Shown: positions 12,439-24,817, numbered from the stretch's first letter. The stretch is DNA of 64,000 bases from Uloborus plumipes (GCA_038373865.1 JAXGGA010002231.1:62001-126000), one strand, 5' to 3'. A program made the numbers and translations. Notes: generated from the sequence alone by a model not told the origin.

Positions 12439-12847
12439 CCCAAGTAGCATCAACTCATCGGATTTTGCTCGGCCGATTATCCAACTCCTCATAAACTGAT
12501 CCCGTAACGCATGATGACATCGTTCCGATTTCATCGGTTTTCGATGAGCTACTTTTCATCGAAAAGCGATATCCTTCCGATCAACTTTTCCGATGAAAAT
12601 AAGCCGAGCATCCAAAATTGATCCTAAATTCATCGGCACGGGACTGCACTGCTCGTAAATTGCTCCAAATCCCATCGTATTTCGAGCAAAACTTATCGGA
12701 TTTTGCTGCTCGGATTCTCTTTGGCCAATGAGACATATTGGAGCAATTCCCGATGAGAACTCGTCGAATCTGATCATCGGCCGATGAGAATTTCATCGGG
12801 TTTCGATGAATGGCCGATCATCGGCCGATGAGATTATGCTGCTAGGG
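12439..12847. mobile_element. Inverted-repeat element packed with CATCGG/CCGATG motifs
   Basis: The ends align as CCCAAGTAGCATCAACTCAT and, from the right, CCCTAGCAGCATAATCTCAT, each followed by CGG. Inside, ATCGG or its complement occurs more than a dozen times in 400 bases, including two ATCGGCCGAT palindromes near the right end. No convincing target duplication is seen. Open frames across it (12556-12796, minus) are by-products of the repeats. The structure suggests a non-autonomous DNA transposon or foldback with multiple protein-binding sites. The superfamily is unknown. Confidence 0.55.
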
Positions 12848-13003
12848 TTGTTACAACTCTGGAAGTAGTTCAGTGAAGCATAAAAGTAAGCTAAAATTTT
12901 CAAGTGAAGGACTTTTTAATGACTATTATTCATTAAAGGCCTTCATTGTAATGTTTTGATATTTTTGATTACAATTTATTTAGAAAATTGAAAGTGTTAA
13001 TAT

Positions 13004-13316
13004 CTACACTGCAAAAAATAAGCTATTGTTTTTACAGTATAATATTGGCAGCAAAGGTTCCAGTTTAAAACTGTAAAAGCATAGTAATAAACTGTAAAAC
13101 TAGCTATTTTACAGTTTATTATTGTAAAGTTAGAGGTATTACCATAAAATTAGCTGTCTTATACTGTAAAATAAACAGTATAATACTGGTAGCAGAGGTT
13201 CTAGTCTAAAACTATAAAATGCACCGTGACAAAAACTGAAACTAGCAATTTTAGTTTATTACTGTAATATTAGCGGTATTTTATTGCAAAAACAACGTCT
13301 ATTTTTTACAACGTAG
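13004..13316. mobile_element. MITE with CTACRYTGYAAAAAATA termini
   Basis: The left end starts CTACACTGCAAAAAATAAG and the right end, read inwards, CTACGTTGTAAAAAATAGA. Similarity continues for about 35 bases with a short gap. The interior contains a direct repeat of about 141 bases: ACAGTATAATA(T/C)TGG...AAACT at 13034 and again at 13175. It also has many ACTGTAAA phrases in both orientations. The target duplication could not be fixed. The superfamily is uncertain. Confidence 0.6.
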
Positions 13317-15180
13317 AGGGGTGCTTGATCCCTTTCTGCCTTCCTGCATAGGCTTTGCTCGATAATGTTAGGTTTTCGATAATCTTTGATGATACACACA
13401 AATATGTATAGTATTTTTAGGTGTTAGTTTGTAACTTAGGAGACATAGTAAGGGGTAAATTATAAAAATCAATCCCCCTACCTTTTAACTATTTTTAGAC
13501 AACCCTTTGTGCTGCAGATGTTTGTATTTCAAGAAAAAATATTAGGGTGGAAATTGAAAATTTCATGATGAAATCCAAAAGAGTAATTTTTCTATAACAA
13601 AAAGGGAAGGAGAGTTTATAATAATATTTTAAAACATAAATAAAAAGAGGTGGACGTACCTAAGAAGAGGGAAGATCGGGAGTTCTCGACCTCATTCCTT
13701 TCCTTTACGGGAAGGGGGGGGGGCACCGAAACATTACTTACAACTGCATTTTCAGAACTTATATTTTTAAACAATAAAAGGAGTAAACTGTCTAACATCA
13801 TTTAAAATCGTCTGAAATAGCTTTTTGACACTTCAACTCCTTGGGTAAGTTCACAAACCTCATTTCTCTTTCTCTGTCTAACTGCTTCAAATACAGCTTA
13901 CAGTTGCTTATATAGGACTATAATTTTCAGACATTGAAGTGGGAGAGTACCGGCTCTCCTCCCCCCCCCCCCGCTCAACATCATTGAAGAGCACCCCCCC
14001 TGAACCCCCATCAATTATCCTAATGTTATAGTCCATTACACTATTATTGACAGTTGGGACATTCTGCTAACCACAAAAATTAGTCTGAGCAAAAGGAATC
14101 TGATCAAAATTTGATCAAGTTGGTGGTAGATCCTGATTATTAAATGATTAAGCCAAAACTAATTCTAGCGAAAATTATTTCGAAAAAATTATTGAGTATT
14201 TAGTATCTTTATTGCTTTGAATGTAAATTTAATGCTTTTCTTTATCGAAACTTATTCTTCTCTTTTTTATCGAAACTTATGAAAAACAATCATGGCATAT
14301 GATGCATTTTGTTTTATTAGGCAGCTAATTATAATATCAAAAGAGTAGATAATTAATGAGTTTTATGCGTTATGACACTATGGGTTCATAGGTGATGGGT
14401 AATGGATGGGAATGGTTGCTTATCTATGAAGGGTGACTTAGGAGAAAATCCTTTCCAAACTTAAACTGGCTTAAAATTTTCGCTAACCGTGGGTGAGCAG
14501 GCATACATCATGTTGTGCCGGCAGTGCCATCGAAAAGAATCGTGACTTTAATTAATTTTGAATATCATAAAATTCATTTATCTTTCAAAGAAATAAAAAA
14601 AAACAACTATTAGAGAAAATACTACGAAAAAGCTAATGTGACACCGCACTCGGCTTTCCTGTACGACTAACAAGTACGCCGTACGCGGTGTATAAGTGCG
14701 ACATCACACATTTTTATAGCACAATGCTTTTGGATAACAGCGTAATATGTGACAATGGGGGAAGTGTAACACTTTGTGACATAAGAGGATGGGTGTAAAT
14801 ACTTTGAATAATAATGTGACATCATTTATGGACAGCCCCTAATTAAGTTGAGTTTAGGAACTTATTTTCAAGCTTGGATTCTTCTTTTTAAAAACAAATA
14901 CGTTTAAAACAGACGAATATTATTTATGAAGATTTTTCCATCAAAATAAAATAAATAAATAAAAGGTAAAGATAACGCAGAGGACTTATAAAAAATGTAT
15001 CTGCCTTTCAAATTTTATCCAGATGAATTTCGCACATTTAAGCATGACTTTCGTGAAAATCAATTTTGTCGGAATTTTTTACAATGTAACCAAGTAGTCA
15101 ACAAGCTATCATCTGAATCGCCCAAAGAATGAATTGTTAAAAAAACCGTTTAATAATAGTTGTTCCTTTTAACTTGGTGT
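13317..15180. other. AT-rich DNA with poly-G/poly-C runs, no gene seen
   Basis: Short open frames only. Poly-G at 13716-13725 and poly-C at 13960-13972 and 13993-14000 interrupt otherwise AT-rich DNA. Near 14815-14840 the phrase GTGACATCATTTATGGACAG resembles a terminus common to arthropod MITEs, but no partner end was found. Confidence 0.4.
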
Positions 15181-15850
15181 TTTGACACGTTTTTCTCTTG
15201 TTTCTTTTAGTTATCTTTCTCCAAACAGGCTCGGACTGGCCCGCCTGCCCGCCTGCCTTAGGGCAGGTGCGCCCTTTTTATTGAGCAATGTGGACGCCTT
15301 CCCCGAAACTAAAAAATATCTTGATCAGAAAATGAGAGCGAAAGTTTCCAACGCTGCTGTGTGTACGAAAGCGACATGATGTACCACAAACAGTGAACCA
15401 CAATGCGCCGTATTGCTTTCAGTTACATACAATACCCGGCAAAAGGACGAGACCACTGATCTCCATCGTATCTACTATTGAAATCAGTGGCGACCCCCCG
15501 GAGTGCCAAAATCAATGCTCGAATGTTCGACCTTGAATGATTACTCGGCATTCTCTAGGGAATCGTGGCAGTTTTATGGTTTTATTGCAGGAAGATTAGA
15601 CCCAAGCGCTCCCCTTGGTTCCTTTTTTCCAACGGCGTGTTTGGTACTCAGAATACTGCGTATAGCAGACAGTGGCAAAGTGGGGCGAGGGGGGGGGGGT
15701 GAAGATAAAATGTAAACAAATACTTGGACTGGAAAACATACAACAAGGAAGGTAGCGATAGGCCCTGGGCATAACTATGACTTAGGTTTTACGCCAGTGT
15801 TCTAAAAAAGGGAAAACAGAGGGGGGGGGGGAAGCGATCCGGGCACTCCG
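15181..15850. repeat. GC-richer patch with probable degenerate repeats
   Basis: A phrase GGCTCGGACTGGCCCGCC (15229-15246) followed by GGGCAGGTGCGCC resembles, in inverse orientation, the segment at 20085-20125 (GACCCAGTCCGACCCTG), suggesting a shared dispersed repeat. CAGTGGCGACCCCCCGGAG at 15486 and CGGGCACTCCG near 15840 may be remains of inverted ends. Poly-G runs lie at 15691-15701 and 15822-15832. Short frames at 15182-15379 and 15503-15715 have no recognisable product. Confidence 0.35.
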
Positions 15851-18800
15851 AATGACCGCAACTCCGACACAAAGCCATATCCTTGTTGTTTCAGTCAAAG
15901 TCAGTTTACTATTTGGAGCTCTAGCTCTGATGCGTTTAATGAAAAACAGAAGTAATTTTTTACGCTATTGGACATCTCTATAATCTAGGTGAGAAATGAA
16001 ACTGATTTTTATCCATTATTTGCCATGCTTTGATTTACTTTGCGTCACTTTCTAAAAATCCGTTTTTAAAAGAGCGAAAAAATAGTTTTTATCTGACCCG
16101 CCACTGTTTTTTCAGCTATAAATTTTTCCCGCTGCTGTTTTATATTTTCCTTTAGATATTTGTCACTTATTATTATTTTTTTTCGCTAAAAAATATTTCC
16201 CTCTTTTCTAATTTGCTTCAAAACGAAAGTATTTGAAAATTTTGCTGATAATTTTACATTAAAAGTATTTTTTAAAGAAAAAAATATTCAATGAAGTGTT
16301 AAGGCGCGTTTGTTTTCGTATAATGGTCGTATGTACTCCAAAAATCAGTTTCTCAATACCAGGAACGGTAAAATTTTACGAAAACACTTCTAAGAACGGA
16401 GAAGCTATATTTTTTTTATATTCTCTTTATAAAAATAAAACTATTTGGTATTAAAAAACTTTTACAAAAGTTATTTCTCTAAGATTTTATCATTATTTAA
16501 GTAACCAATCACATTTAAAGATTATAAATGAACCTTTAAGATACAATATTTAAATGTAACGATACTTCATTGCAAATGAACCTCTAAATCTGAAAATTAT
16601 AATAAATAATCCTAAAATTAGCGTACAAGTTGCACAAAATGCTATCATTACTGTGTTTTGAAAAAGGGAATTTTTTTAAAGCGGACAGAGGAAAATCTAC
16701 GAGGACCGGTCAATGCTTAAGAATTCCTGATCTAAATAAACACTAATTTATTATGTGAAACTTAATGCTTTATGCAGAAAAATATTCATATTTCATCTTG
16801 ATGTGTAGATAAGAATTCCCACTCAAATTTTAGTAGATATTTAGACGAATTGAGGTTAAGAAATAACTTAGAATACTTTGTGTAGGCAATTAAAAATTTA
16901 GGTATAAAACTATTTTAAAGAAGCATAAATAAGCGCAATAAAAGGGGGGAGAGAGAAAGAGGGATGCGTTTCGGGGCTCTATTTCGGAGGATCTATTTCT
17001 TCAATGCAAAAAGAAGTGAGCTATGGATGTAAGACATTCGTGAATCTCTGTCAGATATCTTTACCCACACGTGTTTTTTTCTATGCATTCAAGAAAGAGT
17101 TCCTTGTAACCTCGTAAAACTTGTCTGATTTTTTGAAAATTAGTGTTTCTAGAAAACGCTGTCAGCACTTAGTCTATTTCTGACAGAAACGAGAAAAAGC
17201 TTTGCTCAAAGATAATTTCTTCTGATGAATGAGAGCGGATATGTTGAGGGTTGATAGGAGAAATTTTCTAGTTTAGTCCCTCTTGCAAGGCGCCATCTTC
17301 CTCAAGATGTAAAGCAGTTCAGATGCCTCCGTGACAAGAATAAAGATTAAAAAAATAATTAAATTGCATTTTCAGACCTTTTATTTCGGGACGTTCTCAG
17401 GATTGACTCCCAGCTACCCCCGCTTCTTTTCAATGTCAGCAATGATAACTTAAAATTGCCTTGTGGTGCTTTGGTGACTTCAACTTAAGCCCTCGAACAC
17501 TCACCCTTCCCCTGATGTTCAAATGACACCAAAGTAAGTCAAACAAAAATTTTTAGGCCTGCAATTTCGAAAAACTTTTGAGGGAGAGTATGTCCTCCTT
17601 CAAGTTTCGAAATAGAATTTAAAGTTTAGTTTTTGCAAGGTCAGTATCAAAAAATTACCGTAGATTGCTATCGAAGTTTTAACCCTTTTCCTAGAACCAT
17701 CGCATGTAGGTTAAAATGCGTTTTTTAGGACATCCATTAAGAATAATTTCTGCGGGAATAGTCCCGAACTCCTAATCTTTCCCACTGCCACAGATAACTT
17801 GAAATTGCCTCTTTAATAAGATTCCAAAATATTTTGGCGGAAGACTGATTAATTCCCCCCACTTGGGGGGTAAAAGATTTTTTTTTTAAATCCCAGATCG
17901 TGAGGGCTTAACGGGCAATTTTTGGTTTTACTGTGTTTTTGAAGATTCTATGTTTAACAATACTGTTTACAGAAAAGAACAGTTTCAGCCAGCAAGAACT
18001 TTTATTGCAAGACAATAATAATGCACGTAGTCTATAAAAAACATTTAAAATTTTTTTTTTTAATTTTCCAAATTATTGTTTTGAATCTTAGTGAAGACAA
18101 TAGTATGAAAACGAATGAGTTTGAAATAAATGCTTCAGCTACTTTTCAGTTACGTGAGCAACCGTATATGAAAACTTTCCCTGCGTGAATCAAGTTAATA
18201 ATGTTAATTAAAATTAATCATTCTTGCTTAATTCCATTATGAACTTGGTCACAATCTAAAATTTAGTTCTAATTTATTTAAAATTAAGATTTTATTCATA
18301 AATCAGTAAAGTTCACAGATACTTAAATCATTTAATGCATGTTTTTTACAAAACTATTTTTGATGAATAGAAATTAAACAGCGTGTAACCTATCTGTTTT
18401 GAAAATACTTTGTCAATATATTGAGAGTTATTGTTAAATACATTTACCGTTATAAAATGAAATGGTTAATAGAATACTGGGGTGCCCATTCTTCCTAAGA
18501 GCAATGACGCCTCTCCTCCCCCCCCCCCCACACCGCAAAGACACCCTAAAAACGAGACGCAATCGGCACCATGACTACCCCTTCCCCTATAGTTTAACTA
18601 TGCAAAAGCCATATTTATGAACGCAATCAAGCAAAAAAGAAACGAGATTTCATATTAGAATCCTTGAAGCATTGTTAAAATATGTTTAAAAAATGTATTT
18701 TAGCTTTTTTTGCTGTTAGGCAGACAGTTGAAGACAGATTCTGATTGGGGATAGTAGATTTTAAGGAAATTTTAATACTTATATTAAGCCTCCGCATACT

Positions 18801-19030
18801 GTCAGAATGCCTGTAATTTGCTTTTTAGACGGTGGAAAAAAAATAATTACAGTAGAAGAAATGGAACACACTTTTCAAAGGTTGCTCTGAGACTGGAACG
18901 CATATAGTTGTAGAAATAGAAAATTGGTTCAGCTAAGATCTAAATATTTGCAATATGAATGCAATTTTTAGTAAAATACTCACTCACAAATAGGTGGGTC
19001 AGGAAGCTTCTTCTCCAAAAAAGTTTTGAA
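15851..19030. other. AT-rich DNA with degenerate repeats, no gene seen
   Basis: No transposase, RNA gene or exon recognised. Phrases such as AATTTCGAAAAACTTTTGAGG recur loosely from 17,500 onwards and seem to belong to an old tandem or dispersed repeat. At 18,480 a CTGGGGTGCCCA phrase followed by a poly-C run resembles the hAT terminus at 381, but no partner end or duplication is seen. Confidence 0.4.
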
Positions 19031-19500
19031 AATATAGTTTAAGAAACGCAGTTTTAAACGATTTTTGTTGGGGGAGAGTTCTTGGAACCTCCTCCAGCAG
19101 TTTGAAACTTTGAAACGTAATTGTAGATTGTATTTAACCACTTTAAAAGAAGCTGACTATGAGTTTTCCCCAAAACTTTTTTTTTTAATGAAGCTCAAAA
19201 AACGCAGTTTTGGTTGATTTTAGGGGATATTAGACGTAAGAATGATTCAAAGTCGTCTCCATGAACTTTTCGTAATTGAAGCTCGATCGGCAAAAACGTC
19301 TTTTTTGCCGATCTTTCATACTCCCAGAGGCTCACAATCGGAATTTTTTTGAAATTGAAGCCAAAACTAAAGACGATCTTTAATATTGTTGACAAAAAGA
19401 GTAGGTGAGAGGAAATAAGACATTTCCATGAACATTTTTCGAAGTTGTCACTTTGAAAACAGTTTTAAACAATCTTTGGTAATATTTGTAAGAGGATATT
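19031..19500. repeat. Degenerate tandem-like repeat
   Basis: Three loosely similar blocks start with AAACGCAGTTTTAAACGATTT at 19044, AAACGCAGTTTTGGTTGATTT at 19199, and AACAGTTTTAAACAATCTTT at about 19456. Each is followed by a G-rich phrase ending in a (G)AGGATATT or similar. Spacing is irregular (about 155 and 255 bases). A minus-strand frame of 66 codons (19195-19395) lies in the repeat and has no known product. Confidence 0.4.
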
Positions 19501-19523
19501 TCTCCACTTTTAAGTTATGACTG

Positions 19524-19560
19524 AAATGATTGCGATATGATCATTATATCGCAATCATTT
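19524..19560. repeat. Perfect 15-bp hairpin
   Basis: AAATGATTGCGATAT (19524-19538) pairs exactly with ATATCGCAATCATTT (19546-19560) across a seven-base loop. It could form a stable RNA or DNA hairpin or be the remnant of a tiny foldback element. No terminator function is implied in a eukaryotic context. Confidence 0.6.
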
Positions 19561-20654
19561 TGAAATATTTTACAAATCATTGTATCGGATTTTAAAAATA
19601 TTTCCTTTTCTATCGAGAGTTAAAATGCCTTTCTGAAAAGAGAGATCTGCAGAGAGAAAACCGTACCTTACCCCTCCCACATACGGCAATGCTTTATAGA
19701 AGAATTAAGCTGACCCAAGGAATGCACAATACATGCAAATTTTTAATCATTAAGAGTTGTTTCTGTTTCCAGTTTTAACTTCATTCAAAGGATTTTTTTT
19801 TACGAAACAACCAAGAAAGTATTTAACTTAAAAATTATAATAGTATTACGAAATGATCTTTGCAATTTGCCGCTCCCCTGCTGTTGCTGCTCCCCTCGCA
19901 AAAGCCACTCCAGTACGCACTCTACTAATATAGTATGCATAAGCCACCAAATATTTTACGCATTCACAACTTTGTGTATTTTATTTTATTTACTATTTTA
20001 TTATCTAAGGCGCATAAAATTTTTACTGTCCTCAGAGACGCCCCCCCCCCCCCTCTCATTGGCATGCGCCTTCAGATAACTTGGGGTGTGCGCCTTTTTG
20101 AGGACCCAGTCCGACCCTGTCTCCAAATTCTAGTTTTTATTTTAGCAGGCAGTAAAACAACAACTGCCTCAGACACTCATTCATCTTCTCATTACTTTGC
20201 TTCGGTTGCTCCATTGATCAGTTCTGTCACTGACGAATTTCGCTCCTCAAGTCTTCGTCCGCAATAGTTACAAGTGAATGATAAATTCCACCAGATTAAT
20301 TAGACCATGTTTAATACAATAATGACTATTTTTTATTACTTTAACACATGCATGCATTTTATTCACGTCTGTCATGCCGTATAATTCCAGTTTGGTTTCT
20401 CGCTACTCATTTAGTGATAATAATTATTTTTCGATTGATCAATTTTCTTAGCAAATGATATCGTTAAGTTTGACTATGATGAATGATTGCATTCATCACA
20501 TTTTTCAACTAATTATTGTAATCTGCATTTTTTCAAGGTCTCTCAGTTAAAATACATAGTTGAGTTTGCTTAATACATTGAAGTATATTACATCCATGAC
20601 TAAGTTATCAGTTTGTTGCATAAAAAGTTTTTGTTCATTAACATTTTTTGATTA
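19561..20654. other. AT-rich DNA with one GC-rich repeat fragment
   Basis: No gene is recognised. 20041-20125 contains a poly-C run and the segment shared in inverse orientation with 15229-15270. Open frames at 19867-20079 and 19935-20267 cross this fragment and are not convincing genes. Confidence 0.35.
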
Positions 20655-21159
20655 AATTCGTTTAAAAAATGGACGTATGTTTGTTTGTATGTTTGTTCCT
20701 TATACAAATTCAGTTTTCGTCGGATTTTCATCAACCTTGGCACAGAGGTTCCTTGATGCACAAGAATTCACATAGGCGGGGTTTTGAAATTTAAAAAGAA
20801 AATCCAAAAAGCTCACAATTCAAATTTTTTGCTCAAAATGGCCATTTTCTTCAAATTTTGAATATTAAGAGTAATAGAGATGAGCCTTTAAGCATGCAAA
20901 TTGATAACATTTAACACATTTAAACAAGAGTATTTTCCATCAAAGATTACGATTAACAATGAATTATCAATTTAAGGCTCACCTATTTTATTTAAGCATG
21001 AGATAAGTTAAAAACACAATTATAATTCATGTTCTAATTACCTTGGAGCATCGGCACAAATATTGTATGATGCAGAAAAATTAGAGGTTCCAACAAGACA
21101 TTAATTCTAATTGTTGTATTTATAAGCACCCGTGCAATGCCGGGAAATAAGCTAGCTAG
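20655..21159 (+). mobile_element. Possible Helitron-like non-autonomous element
   Basis: The 5' part has the TGTTTGTTTGTATGTTTGTT phrase and the GTCGGATTTTCATCAACCTT phrase that I associate with non-autonomous elements of arthropod genomes. The 3' part ends with a short hairpin, CCCG-loop-CGGG at 21129-21144, followed 11 bases later by CTAG (21156-21159) and then T, which fits a Helitron 3' end. The hairpin phrase recurs in inverse orientation at 26003-26020. The 5' TC start is not fixed. Alternatives are a LINE tail or unrelated repeat. Confidence 0.3.
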
Positions 21160-21160
21160 T

Positions 21161-22885
21161 AGATAAAGTTATTAATTTTCTTAGTTTTGTAAAACTTTTC
21201 TTAACTGAATGTTTTTTTTAACTAAAGGATGTTTTTTTTTAGTTTAGCTACTGATGTTTTTCCCTTTCTTTTTATTTTCTTTCTTTTTTCTTCTTTTACC
21301 ATTTTCGTTTTATATTTTTTTGACTGATTCTGCTTCTTAAGATTTTACAAATATTTTCGTTCATTGTTAGTGTGTGAAATATTATGCAATCCGTTTATTT
21401 TCTTGTATTCAGTCTCACTACGATGAAGTTTCTTTTATGAACTAATATTTTTCAGTAAATAGATTAATGAGCTCTCTCCATTCATAAATGTTACTAATCT
21501 GTGATCTGCTTTCACCTCTGGCTCGTTATTATAGTTTACAAACTTTTTCTTTTCTCTCAGAGCCTGAGTCATGTTTATTAATGTTATTTTATTGACTATA
21601 TAAGTTAATTATCCATAATTTGCTTTTTAACATATTACAAAGCTTTCTCCACTGCATTAAAAAAAATTATGCGAAACTGATAATTACTTAGCAAGTTGTA
21701 AAACTTTCTCCTAACGAGCCCTAATTGGAATACAGTCCAATTTAAACGAAAAAAATAATACAGTGTTAAGTTTAGAGGGTTTAGAGGGTAATTTAGAGGC
21801 ATTATGTTTGTAACGAACAAGTCTCGCTTAAAGCGAGCAATATTTTTGTGATTCATAAAATGTCTATTGACTTCCAATTTGTCAACCGAAAGTGAGTCAC
21901 TTTTGGTGGATAAGAAATAAAACAAGTGCTGACCCCCCCCCCTCCTTTTTTTTTTTTATTCTGGCGAACTGAAGTATTCTAAAATTGTATATTTGATTCC
22001 TATATTATCATTCTAAAATACAAAGATATTATTTGAATTTAAGCTAATGCAGTTTAAAAAAATATTAAAAGGGACTATGATAAAGAGAAATGTATGGAAT
22101 TTGAAGCTAAATTATCCTCAACATACTCAATGGGCAGAAAAGAGTGCAATTTTTTACGGAAATAGGCGCAAATGACAATGTTTCTCAGGCTACAAGTATT
22201 TAATTCATCGAAAAAAAATACTGCAATAAAGAAATATTGAGACTGTTCAAAACAAATTAATCAACTAATTTGGGGTGCTGTAGAAACAAAAGCTTATCTG
22301 TTGTGTGATTTTTTGCGAACCCATTTTTTACGCTTACAAGCAAATACCACAGTCCCTTTGAACTTGGTATAAACAACTTAGACTTATGAATGATTGCGTT
22401 ATGTTCTGAAACGAGTACCAATCCGTTGATATTCAAAAGGCATGATCTGCATCTGCTATTTTTAAGAGCAGGCTATTTTTAACTCCGTTTCATTCAGATT
22501 TTCGTACTTTCAAAAAATAATAGTTGTCCTTATAAATAGAAACCAACTTTACTTCTTATTCGATTCTAAATTTTCTTTGCATCATTTCCACCTGTTGCTT
22601 ATCTTTATGTTCTTTCAAAAATGTAATATTGCAGAGCCTCTGTTATTGTTCTGCATCTGAAATGGTTTTAGAAATGTCTTTGAAAACCGGTCTGTCTGAG
22701 ATGGAGATTTGTGAACGAAGTTTTAAAAAGGAAGAAAAAATATGTTTCATTGCAGTTTTTGTCAAGCTGAGTTCAGTACTAAATATAAATTATGCATTTT
22801 ACCATTTCTTGTGATTTCATTAAAGAGAAAACTCAAAAATAATAGGAGCTCAAGAGCAGTAAAATAATAATTAATAACATTGATA
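21161..22885. other. AT-rich DNA without recognisable gene
   Basis: Only short AT-driven open frames (the largest 96 codons, 21635-21925 minus) with no family resemblance. A poly-C plus poly-T tract lies at 21932-21957. Confidence 0.5.
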
Positions 22886-23015
22886 GCAACAATGACAATT
22901 ATAATGATGATGATGACAATTATAATGATGATAATTATAATGATGATGATAATGCCGATTCTGATGATAATAATAATTATAATGATGAAAATAATGCCGA
23001 TGATGATGATAATAA
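22886..23015. repeat. GAT/AAT imperfect microsatellite
   Basis: Alternating ATGATGATG and AATTATAATG phrases make an irregular trinucleotide-rich tract. The minus-strand frame across it (22762-23079) encodes almost pure isoleucine and valine and is an artefact of the repeat. Confidence 0.8.
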
Positions 23016-23075
23016 AAAATAGTAATAAGAATGAGGGATGATGATAAATAATAATAACTATTATACTATTATTAA

Positions 23076-23392
23076 CCAATTAATGCTTAGAGTCCCTTTT
23101 TAGGGACGGTCCAAAAAGTGCGTTTGAATTCACCAAAAATGAACATTTCAACCAAATAATAGTGTTCAATTATTACTTTGGTATTATTTCAATTCATTAT
23201 TCACAGAGTGCAGCACATAACCATTGTGAAATGTGTTCTATAGCCGTTTTATTATGATTTTTTATTAAGAATCACATCATTCACAATCTCAAGAACAAAA
23301 AGCTAAGTTTTTAAAATTATTTCCAGCTTCCCAGTTTATGTTAATCGCTGCTTTTATTTTTTCTTATAAAATGTCTTTTTAAACATTACATC
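23076..23392 (+). mobile_element. Truncated piggyBac-like MITE
   Basis: TTAA at 23072-23075 is followed by CCAATTAATGC. The next 310 bases closely match 50559-50875, for example AATGAACATTTCAACCAAA and CTTCCCAGTTTATGTTAAT. Similarity stops near 23392 and the right end seen in the other copy is missing. The left CCC is mutated to CCA. Confidence 0.65.
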
Positions 23393-23883
23393 GTTTAAAC
23401 ATTATAACCTTTATTTTTTGAGTCAAAAATATAATTAAAGAGCTCCGAATGCAGCGCAAACTTACGTTTTTAAAAACTGCTTTCTTCGGATTGTTCATCG
23501 TTGATTTTCGCTGAATAGAACTTTTCGTTTGATACATTGTATAACGTTACTCAAAAAGTCTTTTAAGATCTTCTAATGGCTCAATTCAAAAACTTATCAC
23601 AATAATTCATTATATCCACCTCAAAAAAGAATGAAAGCGTTCACAAACTCATAATATGCTCTCTTTAATATTCCAAGAGACAATCATAGCTCTAACTAAT
23701 TGCCAAAACATGTTTACAAAATATCATGAAAATGAATATACGCAGACGATAATTTAAAAAATATGACAGTTGAGTATTTTTATTTTTCATTTTATTTTTA
23801 CTAGGTTTTTATTTTTATTTTTAACAATATTGCTTTTTGAAAGCAGGCGATATTTTTCATACCTTGCTTTCTTACATTTTAGT

Positions 23884-23974
23884 CTAGTCAAATTAGACAT
23901 TAAAATCGCAAATCACGATGTAGTTCTGAATTTTTAATATGTTGTTTGGGTCCCTTAGGGTAGTGTAAATTTAA
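23884..23974 (-). repeat. Inverted-repeat arm, left
   Basis: Reverse complement of 26838-26950: both contain AAAATCGCAAATCAC, ATGTAGTTCT(G/C), AATTTTTAATATGTTGTTTG and a CC(C/T)TTAGGGTA phrase. MITE A begins immediately after this arm. The arms bracket about 3 kb of nested repeats. Confidence 0.6.
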
Positions 23975-24277
23975 GGCAGGAATTCAAGTGAAACAGGCGA
24001 TCGCAAATTACAATCGCTACTGGAAATGAATTACATTAGAACGTTTCTCGATAAAAACATCGTGACGTCAGTGTGACGTTTGCCTATGAAAAACGAGCTA
24101 GATAAAACGTCACAGCCTACTTGGCGAATAAGAGGAGATCACTGACTGCTTGTGAGCTCTTATTAGCTCCACCCGTAGTGACGTCAGTGCCAAGTTAAGT
24201 TGATGATAATGTAATTCACTTCCAGTAGCGATTGCAATTCGAAGCGATTGCAATGGTGTTTCACTTGAATCCCTGCC
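23975..24277 (-). mobile_element. PIF/Harbinger-like MITE, copy A (inverted)
   Basis: A 303-bp element with long terminal inverted repeats (roughly 60-70 bases) beginning GGCAGGGATTCAAGTGAAAC; here the left end has GGCAGGAATTC. A TAA target duplication flanks it (23972-23974 and 24278-24280). The TAA/TTA duplication is the PIF/Harbinger hallmark. The orientation is opposite to copies B, C and D. It contains two intact TGACGTCA palindromes. No coding capacity. Confidence 0.8.
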
Positions 24278-24346
24278 TAAAAGAAAAACATTGAGGTAAA
24301 TTAATCTGTAAGGTTTTTTTTTTTTAATTGTGAAAATAATATTATA

Positions 24347-24511
24347 ATGCAGTGTTACCCTTTTTATACAACTCTATGCATTTTTCTGTTGTCCAGTGCT
24401 CTCCTATTCTTATTCGAAAGCTATTTTTCTCATTTTTCAAAAAAAGTTTCAATTTCCGAAAATTTGTTTTTTCTCAATCGTAAATTAAATATTGAACCTA
24501 AAGATTTCTTT
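24347..24511 (+). repeat. Paralogous repeat, copy 1, left part
   Basis: Matches 26338-26490: GTGTTACCCTTTT, then CTATTCTTATT(C/A)G(A/G)AA, then AAAT(T/G)AAATATT(G/C)AACCTA. It continues beyond the MITE array at 25483. The 111-codon frame at 24347-24682 spans this repeat and MITE B and is not a gene. Confidence 0.6.
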
Positions 24512-24514
24512 TTA

Positions 24515-24817
24515 GGCAGGGATTCAAGTGAAAGAGCACTGCGATCGCTTCGAATTGTAATCGCTACTGGAAGTGAATTACATTATCATCAACTTAACTT
24601 GGCACTGACGTCACTACGAGCGGAGCCAATAAGAGCTCACAAGCAGTCAGCAATCTCCTCTTATTCGCCAAGTAGGCTGTGACGTTTTATCTAGCTCGTT
24701 TTTTATAGGCAAACTTCACGCTGACGTCGCGATGTTTTTATCAAGAAACGTTCTAATGTAATTCAATTCCAGTAGCGATTGCAGTTTGCGATAGCCTGTT
24801 TCACTTGAATCCCTGCC
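24515..24817 (+). mobile_element. PIF/Harbinger-like MITE, copy B
   Basis: A 303-bp copy with ends GGCAGGGATTCAAGTGAAA and its complement. The flanking trinucleotides are TTA on the left and TAA on the right. They do not match each other, which fits B having joined the array by rearrangement or a base change. One TGACGTCA is intact; the second reads TGACGTCG. Confidence 0.8.

Noticed and set aside
22762..23079. Isoleucine-rich 105-codon frame resembling a membrane protein
   Set aside because: Encoded by a GAT/AAT microsatellite; the hydrophobic stretch is a repeat artefact.
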